Assembly: GCF_001591545.1 (NCBI RefSeq)
Contig: NZ_BCVC01000002.1
Location: 1-64,000, forward strand
Length of the DNA stretch: 64,000 nucleotides
Reading direction: 5' to 3'
DNA from: Lederbergia lenta NBRC 16444
GTDB lineage: Bacteria; Bacillota; Bacilli; Bacillales; Bacillaceae_C
Part shown: positions 1 through 8,457 of the stretch, piece by piece
Layout of the letters: every line of letters starts with the position of its first letter
How positions within the stretch are numbered: the stretch's first letter is position 1
Position numbers and translations under genes: made by a program
The notes under the pieces: model-generated
Databases searched by the model: none
Seen by the model: the letters and a program-made list of their open reading frames with translations, nothing else
What the model was told of the DNA's origin: nothing

Positions 1-1
1 A

Positions 2-628
2 TTTACAGTCGAATTAGAGACACCATTAGTAGAAGGAATGAAACTTGAAGTAACTCAATCTCAAGAAGATGAAAATGGCGAAACAGTAGAAAGTGATCCA
101 GTCTATGTGACTGTACAGCCAAGTGAGGATAACGGTGCCGATGATGGTTTCACGTTAGAAGCTCCTTTTGTTAATGATGTGTACGATGGGGACACAGCAG
201 TTACAGGGAAAGGTGAACCTAGGTCTACTGTTCATGTGAAAAATAAAGCGGGTAATGAATTAGGTTCTGGATTAGTAGACGAAGACGGCAACTTTACAGT
301 CGAATTAGGCACACCATTAGTAGAAGGGATGGAACTTGAAGTCACTCAATCCCAAGAAAATGAAAATGGTGAAAGAGTAGAAAGTGCTCCTACAAATGTG
401 ACTGTACAGCAAGTAGATACGGGTGATGGAGACGCAGATGGTCAGCCGGGAACTTCAGGTACTCCAGGAAATCAAGGAACGAACGGAAATGTTTCAGGAT
501 TTGGCAATAGCAATAGTAATACACTCCCAAATACGGCAACTGGTATTTGGACAGTAGGGGCCACTGGTCTAGGTGCATTATTAGCAGGTCTTGGCGCTAG
601 ATTATTTGGTCGCCGTAGAAAGCAATAA
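2..628 (+). CDS. LPXTG-type surface protein with Ig-like repeats, 3' end only
   Basis: The reading frame is open from base 2, so the protein starts before the window; 208 residues are visible. They hold the end of one repeat and one complete repeat of about 97 residues (291 bp period), of the bacterial Ig-like type (Big_6-like: TAVTGKGEP, then DEDGNFTVEL). A Gly/Asn/Ser-rich linker follows, then a cell-wall sorting signal: LPNTA, a hydrophobic segment and the basic tail GRRRKQ. The protein should be exported by Sec and linked covalently to peptidoglycan. The repeats suggest a stalk or adhesin; the ligand-binding part is outside the window. The class D sortase gene just downstream is the probable partner. 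The repeat copies are near-identical at DNA level, so copy number may vary between strains. Confidence 0.88.
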   Translation, partial: FTVELETPLVEGMKLEVTQSQEDENGETVESDPVYVTVQPSEDNGADDGFTLEAPFVNDVYDGDTAVTGKGEPRSTVHVKNKAGNELGSGLVDEDGNFTVELGTPLVEGMELEVTQSQENENGERVESAPTNVTVQQVDTGDGDADGQPGTSGTPGNQGTNGNVSGFGNSNSNTLPNTATGIWTVGATGLGALLAGLGARLFGRRRKQ

Positions 629-649
629 CAATTTTCATATGATATAAAT

Positions 650-687
650 AGAAGAAGCAGATGTTATTTATACATTTGCTTCTTTTA
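650..687 (+). terminator. Rho-independent terminator
   Basis: A stem pairs gaagaagcagatgt with acatttgcttcttt (one G-U pair) and is followed by a T-rich end, 20 bases after the surface-protein stop codon. The sortase gene therefore probably has its own promoter in the 180 bases that follow. Confidence 0.65.
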
Positions 688-865
688 TCCTTATCATATG
701 GAGGATTAATAAACACAAGTTAGCTATCCATCCATAACTAATAGATTGAAAGTAAGTTACGAAGCTGTTAAATCGAGCATTTTATGTTAACTGTCAATAC
801 TACTCATTCATTTCAAACAAAAGAGTTAAGTACATTTTTATAGATGAATCGAGGAGGGCTTTTTA

Positions 866-1447
866 ATGAAGATATTTGGAAATGTGCTAATTATACTCGG
901 GATCATTTTTGTCTCCCTTTTTGGTTATCAACTTTTTCAACATGATCAATCAGAGAAACAATCATTGGTCGAAGCGAAAGAGCGAATAGGGGAAGGGAAT
1001 CAATCATCCAAAGGAGAAAACAATCAACCGAGCCCAGATCTTTTTAAAGCGAAGCACAATGAGGCCTTTGCGACTTTAGAGATTCCTAAACTAGAAAAAA
1101 CCTTACCAGTTGTTGAGGGGACCGATCCTGACTCACTAAAAAAGGGTGTAGGTCATTTAACGAATTCATTGTATCCAGGGCAAGGAGATCAAATTGTTTT
1201 ATCTGGCCATCGTGATACTGTTTTTCGTCAATTTGGAAAAATGGAAATCGGCGACCGGTTTATCGTCAATGTCCCATATGGATCCTATACGTATGAAATA
1301 AGAGAAACGGAGATTGTACCTGAAGATGATACGACAGTTATTAGGGAAATGGGTGAAGAGGTACTAGTCGTTACAACTTGCTATCCATTTAGCTATATCG
1401 GTAATGCACCAGATCGATTTGTTGCTTATGCTTATCCCGTAGATTAA
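866..1447 (+). CDS. class D sortase
   Basis: 193 residues: an N-terminal membrane anchor (about 5-22), a short polar linker and a sortase beta-barrel. The catalytic triad is readable as His115 in GHRDTVF, Cys172 in TTCYPF and Arg184 in APDRF. The TTCYPF-(x)4-APDR block is characteristic of class D. The enzyme should sit outside the membrane, cleave the sorting signal between Thr and the next residue, and attach the protein to the wall. The ATG has a strong GAGGAGG site eight bases upstream. It follows an LPNTA surface protein, and the class D enzyme of Bacillus anthracis (SrtC) is known to prefer LPNTA, so this is a likely dedicated enzyme-substrate pair (inference). Confidence 0.9.
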   Translation: MKIFGNVLIILGIIFVSLFGYQLFQHDQSEKQSLVEAKERIGEGNQSSKGENNQPSPDLFKAKHNEAFATLEIPKLEKTLPVVEGTDPDSLKKGVGHLTNSLYPGQGDQIVLSGHRDTVFRQFGKMEIGDRFIVNVPYGSYTYEIRETEIVPEDDTTVIREMGEEVLVVTTCYPFSYIGNAPDRFVAYAYPVD

Positions 1448-1809
1448 TTCTTATTAAATGAAGAAAAGGTAGAGGGATGCCATTCGGCTAATTACCCTGG
1501 AATACAAGAGTGAAGCGAGCTATTCAGGAAGGAATCTCGATGAAAAAGATTGAGGATCTTGTTGAACAGTAGATCAATGCAAAATACGGATGAATATTTT
1601 CAAACGAGTGCATTAATAAAATAAAGGCAAGTATTCTGTCTGGGGTTCTTTAATGAGGAAAGGGCGATGATCTTACAATCACCATCCTTTCTTCTTTATC
1701 CTAAGTTGTTTGTACCCGAAGTGATAAGGGGGGAGTTCTATGCTCTAATGTTGTGATTGCTTCGTAGATAAATGTATATAGTATGACGTGTCCTGTGTTC
1801 TACTATCTA
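1448..1809. other. gap with decayed sequence
   Basis: No convincing gene. A hairpin at about 1654-1692 (aggaaagg paired with cctttctt, then T-rich) could end sortase transcription. The left part has short open stretches broken by stops. The right end, about 1745-1809, may hold the remnant C-terminus of the comK pseudogene in a third frame. Confidence 0.4.
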
Positions 1810-2180
1810 TCATTTTTCTGTAATTTCATGCTTAAACGCTAAAGTTAATTTGATGTTATTGCGAGACTTTGGTAAAAGATTATTAATATGTTTCTCGCAA
1901 AACCAAATGCACTCCATATTAGAAGCTAATTTGCTAGGAAACCAGTAAATGCTAGGCTTCCCGATATTTTTACAGCGGGCACATCAATATTTCCCAATGC
2001 TAATTTTGCTGCTTCTATAGCCCCTTCATAATCGTGACCGTAATAAAGTATATTTTTTTCAATTATTGTAATTGGACTCATGTTGACCAAAAAGCTCGAT
2101 TTTCCCTCGAGCAATCGTGTAATCAAGTTTCCATATACATCCAAATCAGGTATTAATACAATAGTCTTTCGGTTAATCAC
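1810..2180 (-). pseudogene. comK: frameshifted comK (competence transcription factor)
   Basis: ComK binds K-boxes and activates DNA-uptake genes in Bacillus. The intact start gives 84 residues whose core FLVNMSPITII..NILYYGHDYEGA lines up with ComK (FYVNMKPLQIV..CRFFGSSYAGR in B. subtilis, from memory). At about 2-kb coordinate 1950 the frame is lost, ending in AFTGFLAN at 1926. Shifting one frame restores a ComK-like continuation (IYWFPS, then MECIWFCEKHINNLL) up to a stop at 1810-1812. The usual last 40-60 residues are missing there; another frame (TQDTSYYIHLSTKQSQ, to about 1745) may be their remnant. At least one and perhaps two frameshifts are needed. It is probably inactive, unless the window carries a sequencing error. 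Other comK copies could exist elsewhere. Confidence 0.72.
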
Positions 2181-2403
2181 GTATTATGCAGCTATATTCA
2201 TATTCTTGAATGGATCTTAAGACATGCATTGGGATAAAAGTGAATGATTACACCTGAGATATTTATCTAATCAAATGTTTGATTAGCTATTTATAATGGA
2301 TAGATTTAAATATTTATTGAGTAAACCTCAAAAAAATAATAAACAAACACGATTGACCATCATTGGTTCATACAATATTGAAAATGATATAGGAGATGAG
2401 TGT

Positions 2404-2736
2404 ATGGGGCTATGGATTGATGTCTCAATCAAAAAGCACCAATTAAAACTTTTTGATGATCGTAAATTAATTAAAACGTATCCAGTAGCTTTAGGAAAGA
2501 TGGTAACGCCAACGCCGCACGGAGCGTATACGATTATTAATAAACAGCCTAATCCGGGAGGTCCATTTGGGGTCATGTGGATGGGATTATCTAAACCGCA
2601 TTATGGCATCCATGGAACAAATAATCCGTCTTCAATCGGAAAAAGTGTGTCGCATGGCTGTATTCGAATGCACAATCATGATGTACTTGAGCTTTCTAAA
2701 AAGGTTCCGATCGGGACTGGAGTTGTGATTCATTGA
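2404..2736 (+). CDS. L,D-transpeptidase (YkuD domain)
   Basis: A 110-residue protein made almost entirely of a YkuD catalytic domain. The signature is complete: [10 protein letters not shown] followed by SHGCIRM, with the nucleophile Cys in HGC. The family forms 3-3 peptidoglycan cross-links or attaches proteins to the wall, using tetrapeptide donors. I start it at 2404, where AGGAGATGAG lies a few bases upstream. An in-frame ATG at 2296 would add 36 polar residues but has no ribosome site. No signal peptide or LysM domain is present, unlike B. subtilis YkuD, which carries LysM. Export and wall targeting are therefore unclear. It stands alone between gaps. Confidence 0.85.
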   Translation: MGLWIDVSIKKHQLKLFDDRKLIKTYPVALGKMVTPTPHGAYTIINKQPNPGGPFGVMWMGLSKPHYGIHGTNNPSSIGKSVSHGCIRMHNHDVLELSKKVPIGTGVVIH

Positions 2737-3110
2737 ATAATGGATACCTTCCTAGAAGGTTTAGTAGAATACAATTTTATGAGAGGTACAATCCTTAACA
2801 TTGATAACTAGTTTGCTCTGATTTTCCCAAATTTAAATTTATACGATTTTCACCAATTCCGTTCAAGCATCGATTTTTATTTGGTCAGCTATGTCAGTAA
2901 ATGAAACGATAATTATATTACGAGTCAGTAGTCATTCTAAAAAAGGCAAGCTTGATATATCAAGCTTGTTTTATTTATCGTGGAGCAGTTCGCATATTTT
3001 CCTTGCATCCCTATAGGTGATCTGGAATTATTTGTACGCCAAGGTTCGTTTTCAATTCATGTTATAATTGAGAGATCAGGCGCATGCCTGCACTCAAACA
3101 ACAAGGTTAG
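2737..3110. other. gap with one terminator
   Basis: No gene seen. A near-perfect hairpin at 2948-2973 (caagcttgat paired with atcaagcttg, then tttt) should terminate the transpeptidase transcript. The last 100 bases presumably hold the promoter of the CAP-domain gene; no clear consensus was found. Confidence 0.5.
2948..2976 (+). terminator. Rho-independent terminator
   Basis: Ten-base arms caagcttgat and atcaagcttg with a minimal loop, followed by ttttattt. Confidence 0.7.
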
Positions 3111-4265
3111 GTGTTGCATATTTTGAAGCGATTTTTACTTTTATTGTTAATAATAGGTATTGCATATATATCAAAACCGGTTTGGGAGGATTATTTGAAC
3201 CGGGAAACGACGCTTTCTGCGAAAGATTCGATTACCACTAAAATGGAATCTATAAAAAATAACCCTGATGTGGCTACTGGATTAAACGCCATAGCAGATA
3301 CGTTTCATGAAGTAATCGGATGGTTAGATGGTTCTATCGCTCAATTGCAGAAGGAACAGGAGCAATCAGAATTGTCACCGGTAGAAAAACCTACCTTGAC
3401 TGCACCAGAACAACAAAAGTTTTCCTTGCATAATATCGAACTAGGGGACTCAAAGGATAAAGTTGAACAAGCGGTCGGTGCTCCGAAGCGTGTATCAAAA
3501 AATGAATATGGTGTTGATTGGTATAGCTACCATGAGAATTACCAAAATTTTATGATGATCTCATATAGCGAAAATGATATAGTGAATGGTCTTTATACAA
3601 ATCAAGATTTAATCTCATCCTCTAACGGGGTTAAACTAGGATCTTCGAAAGAATCTGTGAAAGCCTATCTAGGTGAGCCAATAACGCAAATGCGTAAAGG
3701 TTTTGTTTATTATCAAATTCAGGATAATGGAGAGTATGAAATTTATCAAATAGACAATAGTTATATTACTGTTTTTTATGATCAGCATGAGAATAATACT
3801 GTCACAGCGATTCAAATAATTGATTTGGATTTAGAAGGAAATAGAAAAGATATGTATACGAAGCCAAGTGAACAGCTCAAAGAAGGTTTCGAGTATCAGC
3901 TATTTGATTTAACGAATGCATCGAGAGTGAATCACAACTTGGGCATATTAACTTGGGATGATCATGTAAAAGAAACAGCCCGAAAGCACAGTATAGATAT
4001 GGCGGAAAATGCCTATTTTAACCATGAGAATTTACGAGGACAATCTCCTTTTGATCGGATGCACGAAGACAATATTGCCTTTATTGTTGCAGGGGAAAAT
4101 CTAGCTTATGGCCAATTTAGCAGCATCTTTGCCCATGAAGGTTTAATGAATTCAATAGGACATAGAGAAAATATTTTAAAACCCGATTATCAGTATTTAG
4201 GTGTTGGTGTTGCATTTAATGAAAAATCGCAACCATATTATACCGAGAATTTCTTTAGTAATTAA
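3111..4265 (+). CDS. CAP-domain secreted protein
   Basis: 384 residues. A hydrophobic N-terminus (about 5-22) acts as signal or anchor. The middle resembles the CAP-associated N-terminal region found in B. subtilis YlbC-like proteins; two related stretches (IELGDSKDKVEQAVG and VKLGSSKESVKAYLG) suggest an internal duplication. A CAP/SCP domain fills about 261-384, with the family blocks RKHSIDMA, YFNHEN, GENLA, SIGHRENIL and LGVGV. Bacterial CAP proteins are extracellular; their biochemical role is mostly unknown, with protease-like or lipid-binding ideas for some. The start is GTG with only a weak aaggttag site; the adjacent TTG is an alternative. Confidence 0.82.
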   Translation: MLHILKRFLLLLLIIGIAYISKPVWEDYLNRETTLSAKDSITTKMESIKNNPDVATGLNAIADTFHEVIGWLDGSIAQLQKEQEQSELSPVEKPTLTAPEQQKFSLHNIELGDSKDKVEQAVGAPKRVSKNEYGVDWYSYHENYQNFMMISYSENDIVNGLYTNQDLISSSNGVKLGSSKESVKAYLGEPITQMRKGFVYYQIQDNGEYEIYQIDNSYITVFYDQHENNTVTAIQIIDLDLEGNRKDMYTKPSEQLKEGFEYQLFDLTNASRVNHNLGILTWDDHVKETARKHSIDMAENAYFNHENLRGQSPFDRMHEDNIAFIVAGENLAYGQFSSIFAHEGLMNSIGHRENILKPDYQYLGVGVAFNEKSQPYYTENFFSN

Positions 4266-4269
4266 GTAT

Positions 4270-4300
4270 GGCAGTGGGTCTAATGACTCGCTGCCTTTTC
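4270..4300 (+). terminator. Rho-independent terminator
   Basis: ggcagtg pairs with cgctgcc and is followed by tttt, directly after the CAP-protein stop codon. Confidence 0.75.
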
Positions 4301-4353
4301 TATTAAAACAAGTCTATACTCACAACCTTTTTCTATTTAATGTTAAATACCCC

Positions 4354-4380
4354 TAAAGTTATTGCGATTTAAGACGATAT
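4354..4380 (+). promoter_or_regulatory. sigma-D (flagellar/chemotaxis) promoter
   Basis: TAAA at 4354-4357, a spacer of exactly 15 bases, and GACGATAT at 4373-4380. The B. subtilis sigma-D consensus is TAAA-N15-GCCGATAT, so there is one mismatch. It lies 70 bases before a chemotaxis receptor, the expected target class. Confidence 0.8.
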
Positions 4381-4449
4381 ATAACTATGTAAAGTTTTTT
4401 TGATGTGTGTGTTTAAAATTGCAACGAAATTAAAGTGGGGGGAAGATGT

Positions 4450-6420
4450 ATGAAAAAATTTAATGTAAGCTTGAAAAATAAACTAATTCTTTCTTTTATT
4501 AGTATCTTGTTAATTCCTAGTATTACGATAGCTATCTTTTCGTATAAGAGCTCGGAAAAGAATATAGATATTCAGATGCTTGAAGCTACACAAAAAAATG
4601 TGGAGATTATTAATCAGACAGTGGATCAATTTATGTTAGCGCAAATGGAAAACGTCGATTATTTATCCAATATGATGGAACCTAACAAAATTGATAAAAA
4701 TAGTGATCCAGCAACGAGGAAACTATTAGATACGATTCAAGGTTCAAAAGCAGATGTTGAGCAAACCTATATCGGAACAGAAACTGGTCAATTTATGAAT
4801 TCGCCTACATCTTTTAAAAATCCACCAGATTATGATCCGCGCCAACGTCCATGGTATCAGGAGGCAATGAAAAGTCGTGGCGAGGTTATTATTACCGACC
4901 CATACGTCTCACAATCTTCGCAGCAAGTAGTAGTCACACTTGCTAAAGCAACTGCAGATGGCAAGGGAGTTGTGGCTGTAAATCTTAAGTTGGAAAGTCT
5001 TACAGAAATGATAAGTAAGGTTAGTATTGGGGAGGAAGGTTATTTATTTTTATTAGATAAAAATAATCACTATATTAGCCACCCTACAGGGGAAGCCGGA
5101 GAGGAAGCTCCGAGTACTTTAGTAGAGAAACTTGGGTCATCTAATTCAGATAGTTTTACTTATGACATAGATGGTGATCAAAAAAAATTATCCTTTACAA
5201 CGAGTGAGCCTACAGGCTGGAAGATTGTTGGAACCATGTTTCAGGACGAAGTAGACCAGGCAGTTAAGCCAATACTAAATACAACTTTAATCGTTATTAT
5301 TGCTTCGTTGATTTTAGGTGGAATTTCGATCTGGTTAATTATTGTTTCTATTATTAAACCAATAAATACACTTGTAAGTGCAGCGGATCAGATGAGTCAA
5401 GGAGATTTAAGCGTTCAAATTAATCTGCAAAGTAAGGATGAGCTAGGCCGACTAGCCCAAGCGTTTAATCATATGCGAGCAAATCTAAGTGATATTATTT
5501 CAAAAGTTCATGAAAAGTCTAGTAACCTGGCAGCATCTTCTGAGCAATTAAATGCGAGTACGGAAGAAAATACATCAGCTACAGAACAAATTTCTTCATC
5601 TATTCAGGAAGTTGCCGCTGGAATGGAAATGCAAACTAGTCGGATTGAAGAAAGCTCGATCATGGCTGGAGATATGTCTAAATCCATTCAATATATTGTT
5701 ACGAGTTCCAATGGGGTTTCACAAACGGCAGTAAACGCAACATCTGCTGTTGAAGAAGGAAATAAAGCAATTGAAACAACTGTAGCACAAATGGAATTTA
5801 TTAAACAAACGGTGAATAAATTATCCGGAAATATTGAGGTCTTAGATAATCACTCACAAGAAATCAGTAAAATTGTAGATGTTATTACTAATATAGCAGA
5901 ACAAACGAATTTACTTGCACTGAATGCTGCAATTGAAGCGGCTAGAGCAGGTGAATCTGGAAAAGGATTTGCTGTTGTTGCTGATGAAGTACGCAAGCTT
6001 GCAGAACAGTCGGCCCAATCAACGGAACAAATTAGAAAAATGATTGGTTCTATCCAGCAAGAGACTTCTGTTGCTGTGAAGTCTATGGAATCAGGAACGA
6101 CGGAAGTAGATAGAGGAATTGAAGTAGTTAGCCATGCAGGAGAGTCCTTTACTGCTATTACAGGTTTCGTTAATACGATATCAGAACAGATAGCACAAGT
6201 TACATCTGAAATCGAAGGAATTTCTGCAGGAACGGAACAGTTTATTGGAACGTTCGAGGAAGTATCTAAAGTAGCAGACTCAACAGCAGGTGGCGCGCAA
6301 AATGTATCAGCATCAACACAAGAACAATTAGCTTCAATGGAAGAGATTAGAAGCGCTGCGATGTCATTATCAGAAATTGCAGAGGAACTACAAGGTCTAG
6401 TTCAGCAATTTAAACTGTAA
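4450..6420 (+). CDS. methyl-accepting chemotaxis protein
   Basis: 656 residues: TM1 at about 12-32, an extracellular double-Cache-like ligand domain (about 35-275, containing [11 protein letters not shown], typical of dCache_1), TM2 at about 279-301, HAMP at about 303-355 and a long coiled-coil signalling domain to the end. The conserved hairpin tip ([18 protein letters not shown]) begins near residue 483 and contacts CheA/CheW. The protein senses an unknown small molecule and tunes flagellar rotation. A GTG at 4435 is in frame, but GGGGGGAAG lies between it and the ATG at 4450, so I choose 4450. The sigma-D promoter upstream and a terminator on each side make it a monocistronic motility gene. 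Confidence 0.93.
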   Translation: MKKFNVSLKNKLILSFISILLIPSITIAIFSYKSSEKNIDIQMLEATQKNVEIINQTVDQFMLAQMENVDYLSNMMEPNKIDKNSDPATRKLLDTIQGSKADVEQTYIGTETGQFMNSPTSFKNPPDYDPRQRPWYQEAMKSRGEVIITDPYVSQSSQQVVVTLAKATADGKGVVAVNLKLESLTEMISKVSIGEEGYLFLLDKNNHYISHPTGEAGEEAPSTLVEKLGSSNSDSFTYDIDGDQKKLSFTTSEPTGWKIVGTMFQDEVDQAVKPILNTTLIVIIASLILGGISIWLIIVSIIKPINTLVSAADQMSQGDLSVQINLQSKDELGRLAQAFNHMRANLSDIISKVHEKSSNLAASSEQLNASTEENTSATEQISSSIQEVAAGMEMQTSRIEESSIMAGDMSKSIQYIVTSSNGVSQTAVNATSAVEEGNKAIETTVAQMEFIKQTVNKLSGNIEVLDNHSQEISKIVDVITNIAEQTNLLALNAAIEAARAGESGKGFAVVADEVRKLAEQSAQSTEQIRKMIGSIQQETSVAVKSMESGTTEVDRGIEVVSHAGESFTAITGFVNTISEQIAQVTSEIEGISAGTEQFIGTFEEVSKVADSTAGGAQNVSASTQEQLASMEEIRSAAMSLSEIAEELQGLVQQFKL

Positions 6421-6435
6421 TTTTAGATAAAGTTG

Positions 6436-6475
6436 AAAAAACGCGATGTGGATTCATAGTGCATCGCGTTTTTTC
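6436..6475 (+). terminator. Rho-independent terminator
   Basis: aaaaaacgcgatg pairs with catcgcgtttttt around a short loop, 15 bases after the chemotaxis gene. Confidence 0.85.
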
Positions 6476-6490
6476 TGCTTCTTTATAGCA

Positions 6491-6606
6491 TTTACAAGCG
6501 GTTAGCAGTCATGTACTGTCCGTCGTGCGCAAATACTGGCGGTAAGGGAAATTTTACAAGCCATGGCAGATAACTTACTGTCTGTCATAGGCGAAATACT
6601 GGCTGT
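6491..6606. repeat. imperfect tandem repeat, two units of about 54 bp
   Basis: Unit one (6491-6543) and unit two (6553-6606) share tttacaagc, a GCAG core, tactgtc(c/t)gtc and aaatactggc(g/t)gt. A partial inverted third copy (gcagacagctggtgacaatattcgc region, 6620-6645) follows. There is no coding potential. It sits between two terminators of convergent genes and looks like a small intergenic repeat family. Confidence 0.6.
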
Positions 6607-6664
6607 CACCATTTTTTTAGCAGACAGCTGGTGACAATATTCGCTTTATAACTTCTAGCAAAAT

Positions 6665-6705
6665 AAAAAACGCAAGGCACATCATTGTGTGCCTTGCGTT
6701 TTTTT
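6665..6705 (-). terminator. bidirectional-type terminator of the antiporter gene
   Basis: aaaaaacgcaaggcac pairs with gtgccttgcgttttt. It has A and T tracts on both sides and lies next to the stop codon of the minus-strand nhaC-type gene. Confidence 0.85.
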
Positions 6706-6708
6706 AAT

Positions 6709-8115
6709 TCAATCCCGACGGTATATCTCTTTCGTTTCCGGGTATTGTTTCTTCGTAATGGTCCAACCAGTGAAGCCAAAGATAATATTAATGAGTGGGA
6801 CGAGGAAGACAAAGAAACTGAATGGGATAAATTCACCTGGACTAGGACCGAGAATATTCATGGCAAATACAGCAGTTATTCCCCAGGGAACTAGGTTTAT
6901 ACCCACTGTTCCAGCGGCTTCTACACTTCGTGATAGATTTTTCGTATCGATTCCCATTTCTTTATATTTTTTTGTAAATGTTCTTGCTGGTAAAATAATC
7001 GATAAAAATTGTTCGCCACTCGCAAAGGCAATCACGAATGTGGATAGAATCGTGGAGCTAATAAGCGATCCGGTAGTACGCACCTTGTCCATTATTTTAG
7101 CAGTCAATGCATCGAAAGCTCCTGTTGTTTCTAAAATTCCCCCTAAAGCAGTCGCGATGATTAATATTGCTACTGTACTGAGCATCGACATTAAGCCACC
7201 GCTGTTTAATAAGGAATCAAGCGCATCTATATCGCTTGTAACTGAAAATCCATTTGTCATAATTTGTACTACTTCTGAAACGGATATACCTTGAACAATG
7301 ACTGCGAGCACTCCACCTAGAAAGCTAACGCCGATCAAAGTAGGGATAGCTGGAAGTCGTTTCATCATCAGAAAGATGACAAGTACTGGCATGAGCAATA
7401 ATAGCGGATGAATAACAAATATATCTTGTAAACCATCTGTGATCAGATCAATTGTATTTGTATTTACCGTAGATTTTGGCACAAAGAAAAGGCCAACGAC
7501 CCAATACATGATTATCGCAATAAGGAATGCCGGAATGGTATCCCAAAGCATATGTTTGATATGGCTAAATAAGTCAGTATCAGCCATTGCTGGAGCGATA
7601 TTAGTCGTGTCGGATAACGGAGATAATTTATCACCGAAGAAAGCACCTGAAATCACCGCACCTGCAACAAGTCCGCCAGAAAATCCGAGCCCTTCTCCAA
7701 TCACCATGAAGGCAAGCCCTATTGTAGCAATGGAAGTAAAGGAGCTACCTAATGTAATCGAAACAATTCCAGTCACGAGCGCAACCATAGGAACAAACAA
7801 TGAAGGGTGGATCAATGACAGTCCATAATAAATCATCGTTGGGATTACGCCACTTGCGATCCATGTACCGACTATAATGCCGATAATAAGAAGGATGAAT
7901 ACAGCGGGTAATGCTCTAGCAACACCACTCACCATCATTTTTTCAATTTCCGTCCAACTCCATCCGCTCATAACAGCAACAATTGCTGCTGCCGCAACTC
8001 CAATCAGTAAAGGGATATGCATACTGGCGTCCCATATAAAGATAGAGGCAACCGCCGAGCCTATTAGCCCGAGTATCGGAATCAGCGCCATGCCAATTGA
8101 TATATTCTTTTTCAT
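6709..8115 (-). CDS. nhaC: NhaC-family Na+/H+ antiporter
   Basis: 468 residues with about 11-12 hydrophobic helices. Family-typical blocks include GSSFTSIATIGLAFMVIGEG, GAFFGDKLSPLSDTTN and ALGGILETTGAFD. NhaC antiporters exchange cytoplasmic sodium for protons, supporting pH and salt homeostasis, and some relatives exchange organic acids, so the substrate is not certain. I start it at 8115, where the minus strand reads AGAGGAG about ten bases before the ATG. The 32 residues that an upstream start at 8211 would add are polar, Cys-containing and lack a ribosome site. It is a single gene with its own terminator, transcribed toward the chemotaxis gene. Confidence 0.88.
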   Translation of the reverse strand: MKKNISIGMALIPILGLIGSAVASIFIWDASMHIPLLIGVAAAAIVAVMSGWSWTEIEKMMVSGVARALPAVFILLIIGIIVGTWIASGVIPTMIYYGLSLIHPSLFVPMVALVTGIVSITLGSSFTSIATIGLAFMVIGEGLGFSGGLVAGAVISGAFFGDKLSPLSDTTNIAPAMADTDLFSHIKHMLWDTIPAFLIAIIMYWVVGLFFVPKSTVNTNTIDLITDGLQDIFVIHPLLLLMPVLVIFLMMKRLPAIPTLIGVSFLGGVLAVIVQGISVSEVVQIMTNGFSVTSDIDALDSLLNSGGLMSMLSTVAILIIATALGGILETTGAFDALTAKIMDKVRTTGSLISSTILSTFVIAFASGEQFLSIILPARTFTKKYKEMGIDTKNLSRSVEAAGTVGINLVPWGITAVFAMNILGPSPGEFIPFSFFVFLVPLINIIFGFTGWTITKKQYPETKEIYRRD

Positions 8116-8457
8116 ATATATGTGATCTCCTCTATGTTGAAAAAATACAAAAGTACCCGCATCATAATTTACTTTAGTGGGGCAACGCGAGCACGTAACA
8201 TAGTATACCATGTTTGCAGAGTCGGGTACTACTAGAAGTTTATAGGGGATTGTAAAAGTAGAATAAAGTTCACAACCTTAAAAACTTCAATAAAGGACAA
8301 GGTATTTAAAATGAATATAAAGAGTATTCAGGACAATGAAATATATGGTACGATTTAAATACTAATATAGAAGAATGACGCTATTGAACAGAGTATTAAT
8401 ATCGAAAACGCTATTAAATAAAAAGAAAGCGCTATCTCGAAAGAGAAGGGGGGTCCA
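8116..8457. other. divergent intergenic region with repeated sites
   Basis: Contains the promoters of the antiporter (leftward) and the AraC regulator (rightward). No gene seen. The right end has three direct repeats, annotated separately. Confidence 0.5.
8378..8436 (+). promoter_or_regulatory. three direct repeats upstream of the AraC-type regulator
   Basis: ACGCTATT at 8378-8385 and 8408-8415, and GCGCTATC at 8429-8436. The spacings of 30 and 21 bases are close to whole helical turns. They end about 20 bases before the start codon, as expected for an autoregulatory or repressor site. The middle copy (cgaaaacgctatta) also resembles a cre box with two mismatches. Confidence 0.4.

Noticed and set aside
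390-578. Minus-strand open frame inside the surface-protein gene
   Set aside because: Antisense shadow of a repetitive coding region with no ribosome site or domain.
6685-7294. Plus-strand open frames opposite the antiporter gene
   Set aside because: Low-complexity shadows of a membrane protein. The minus-strand NhaC frame explains the region fully.
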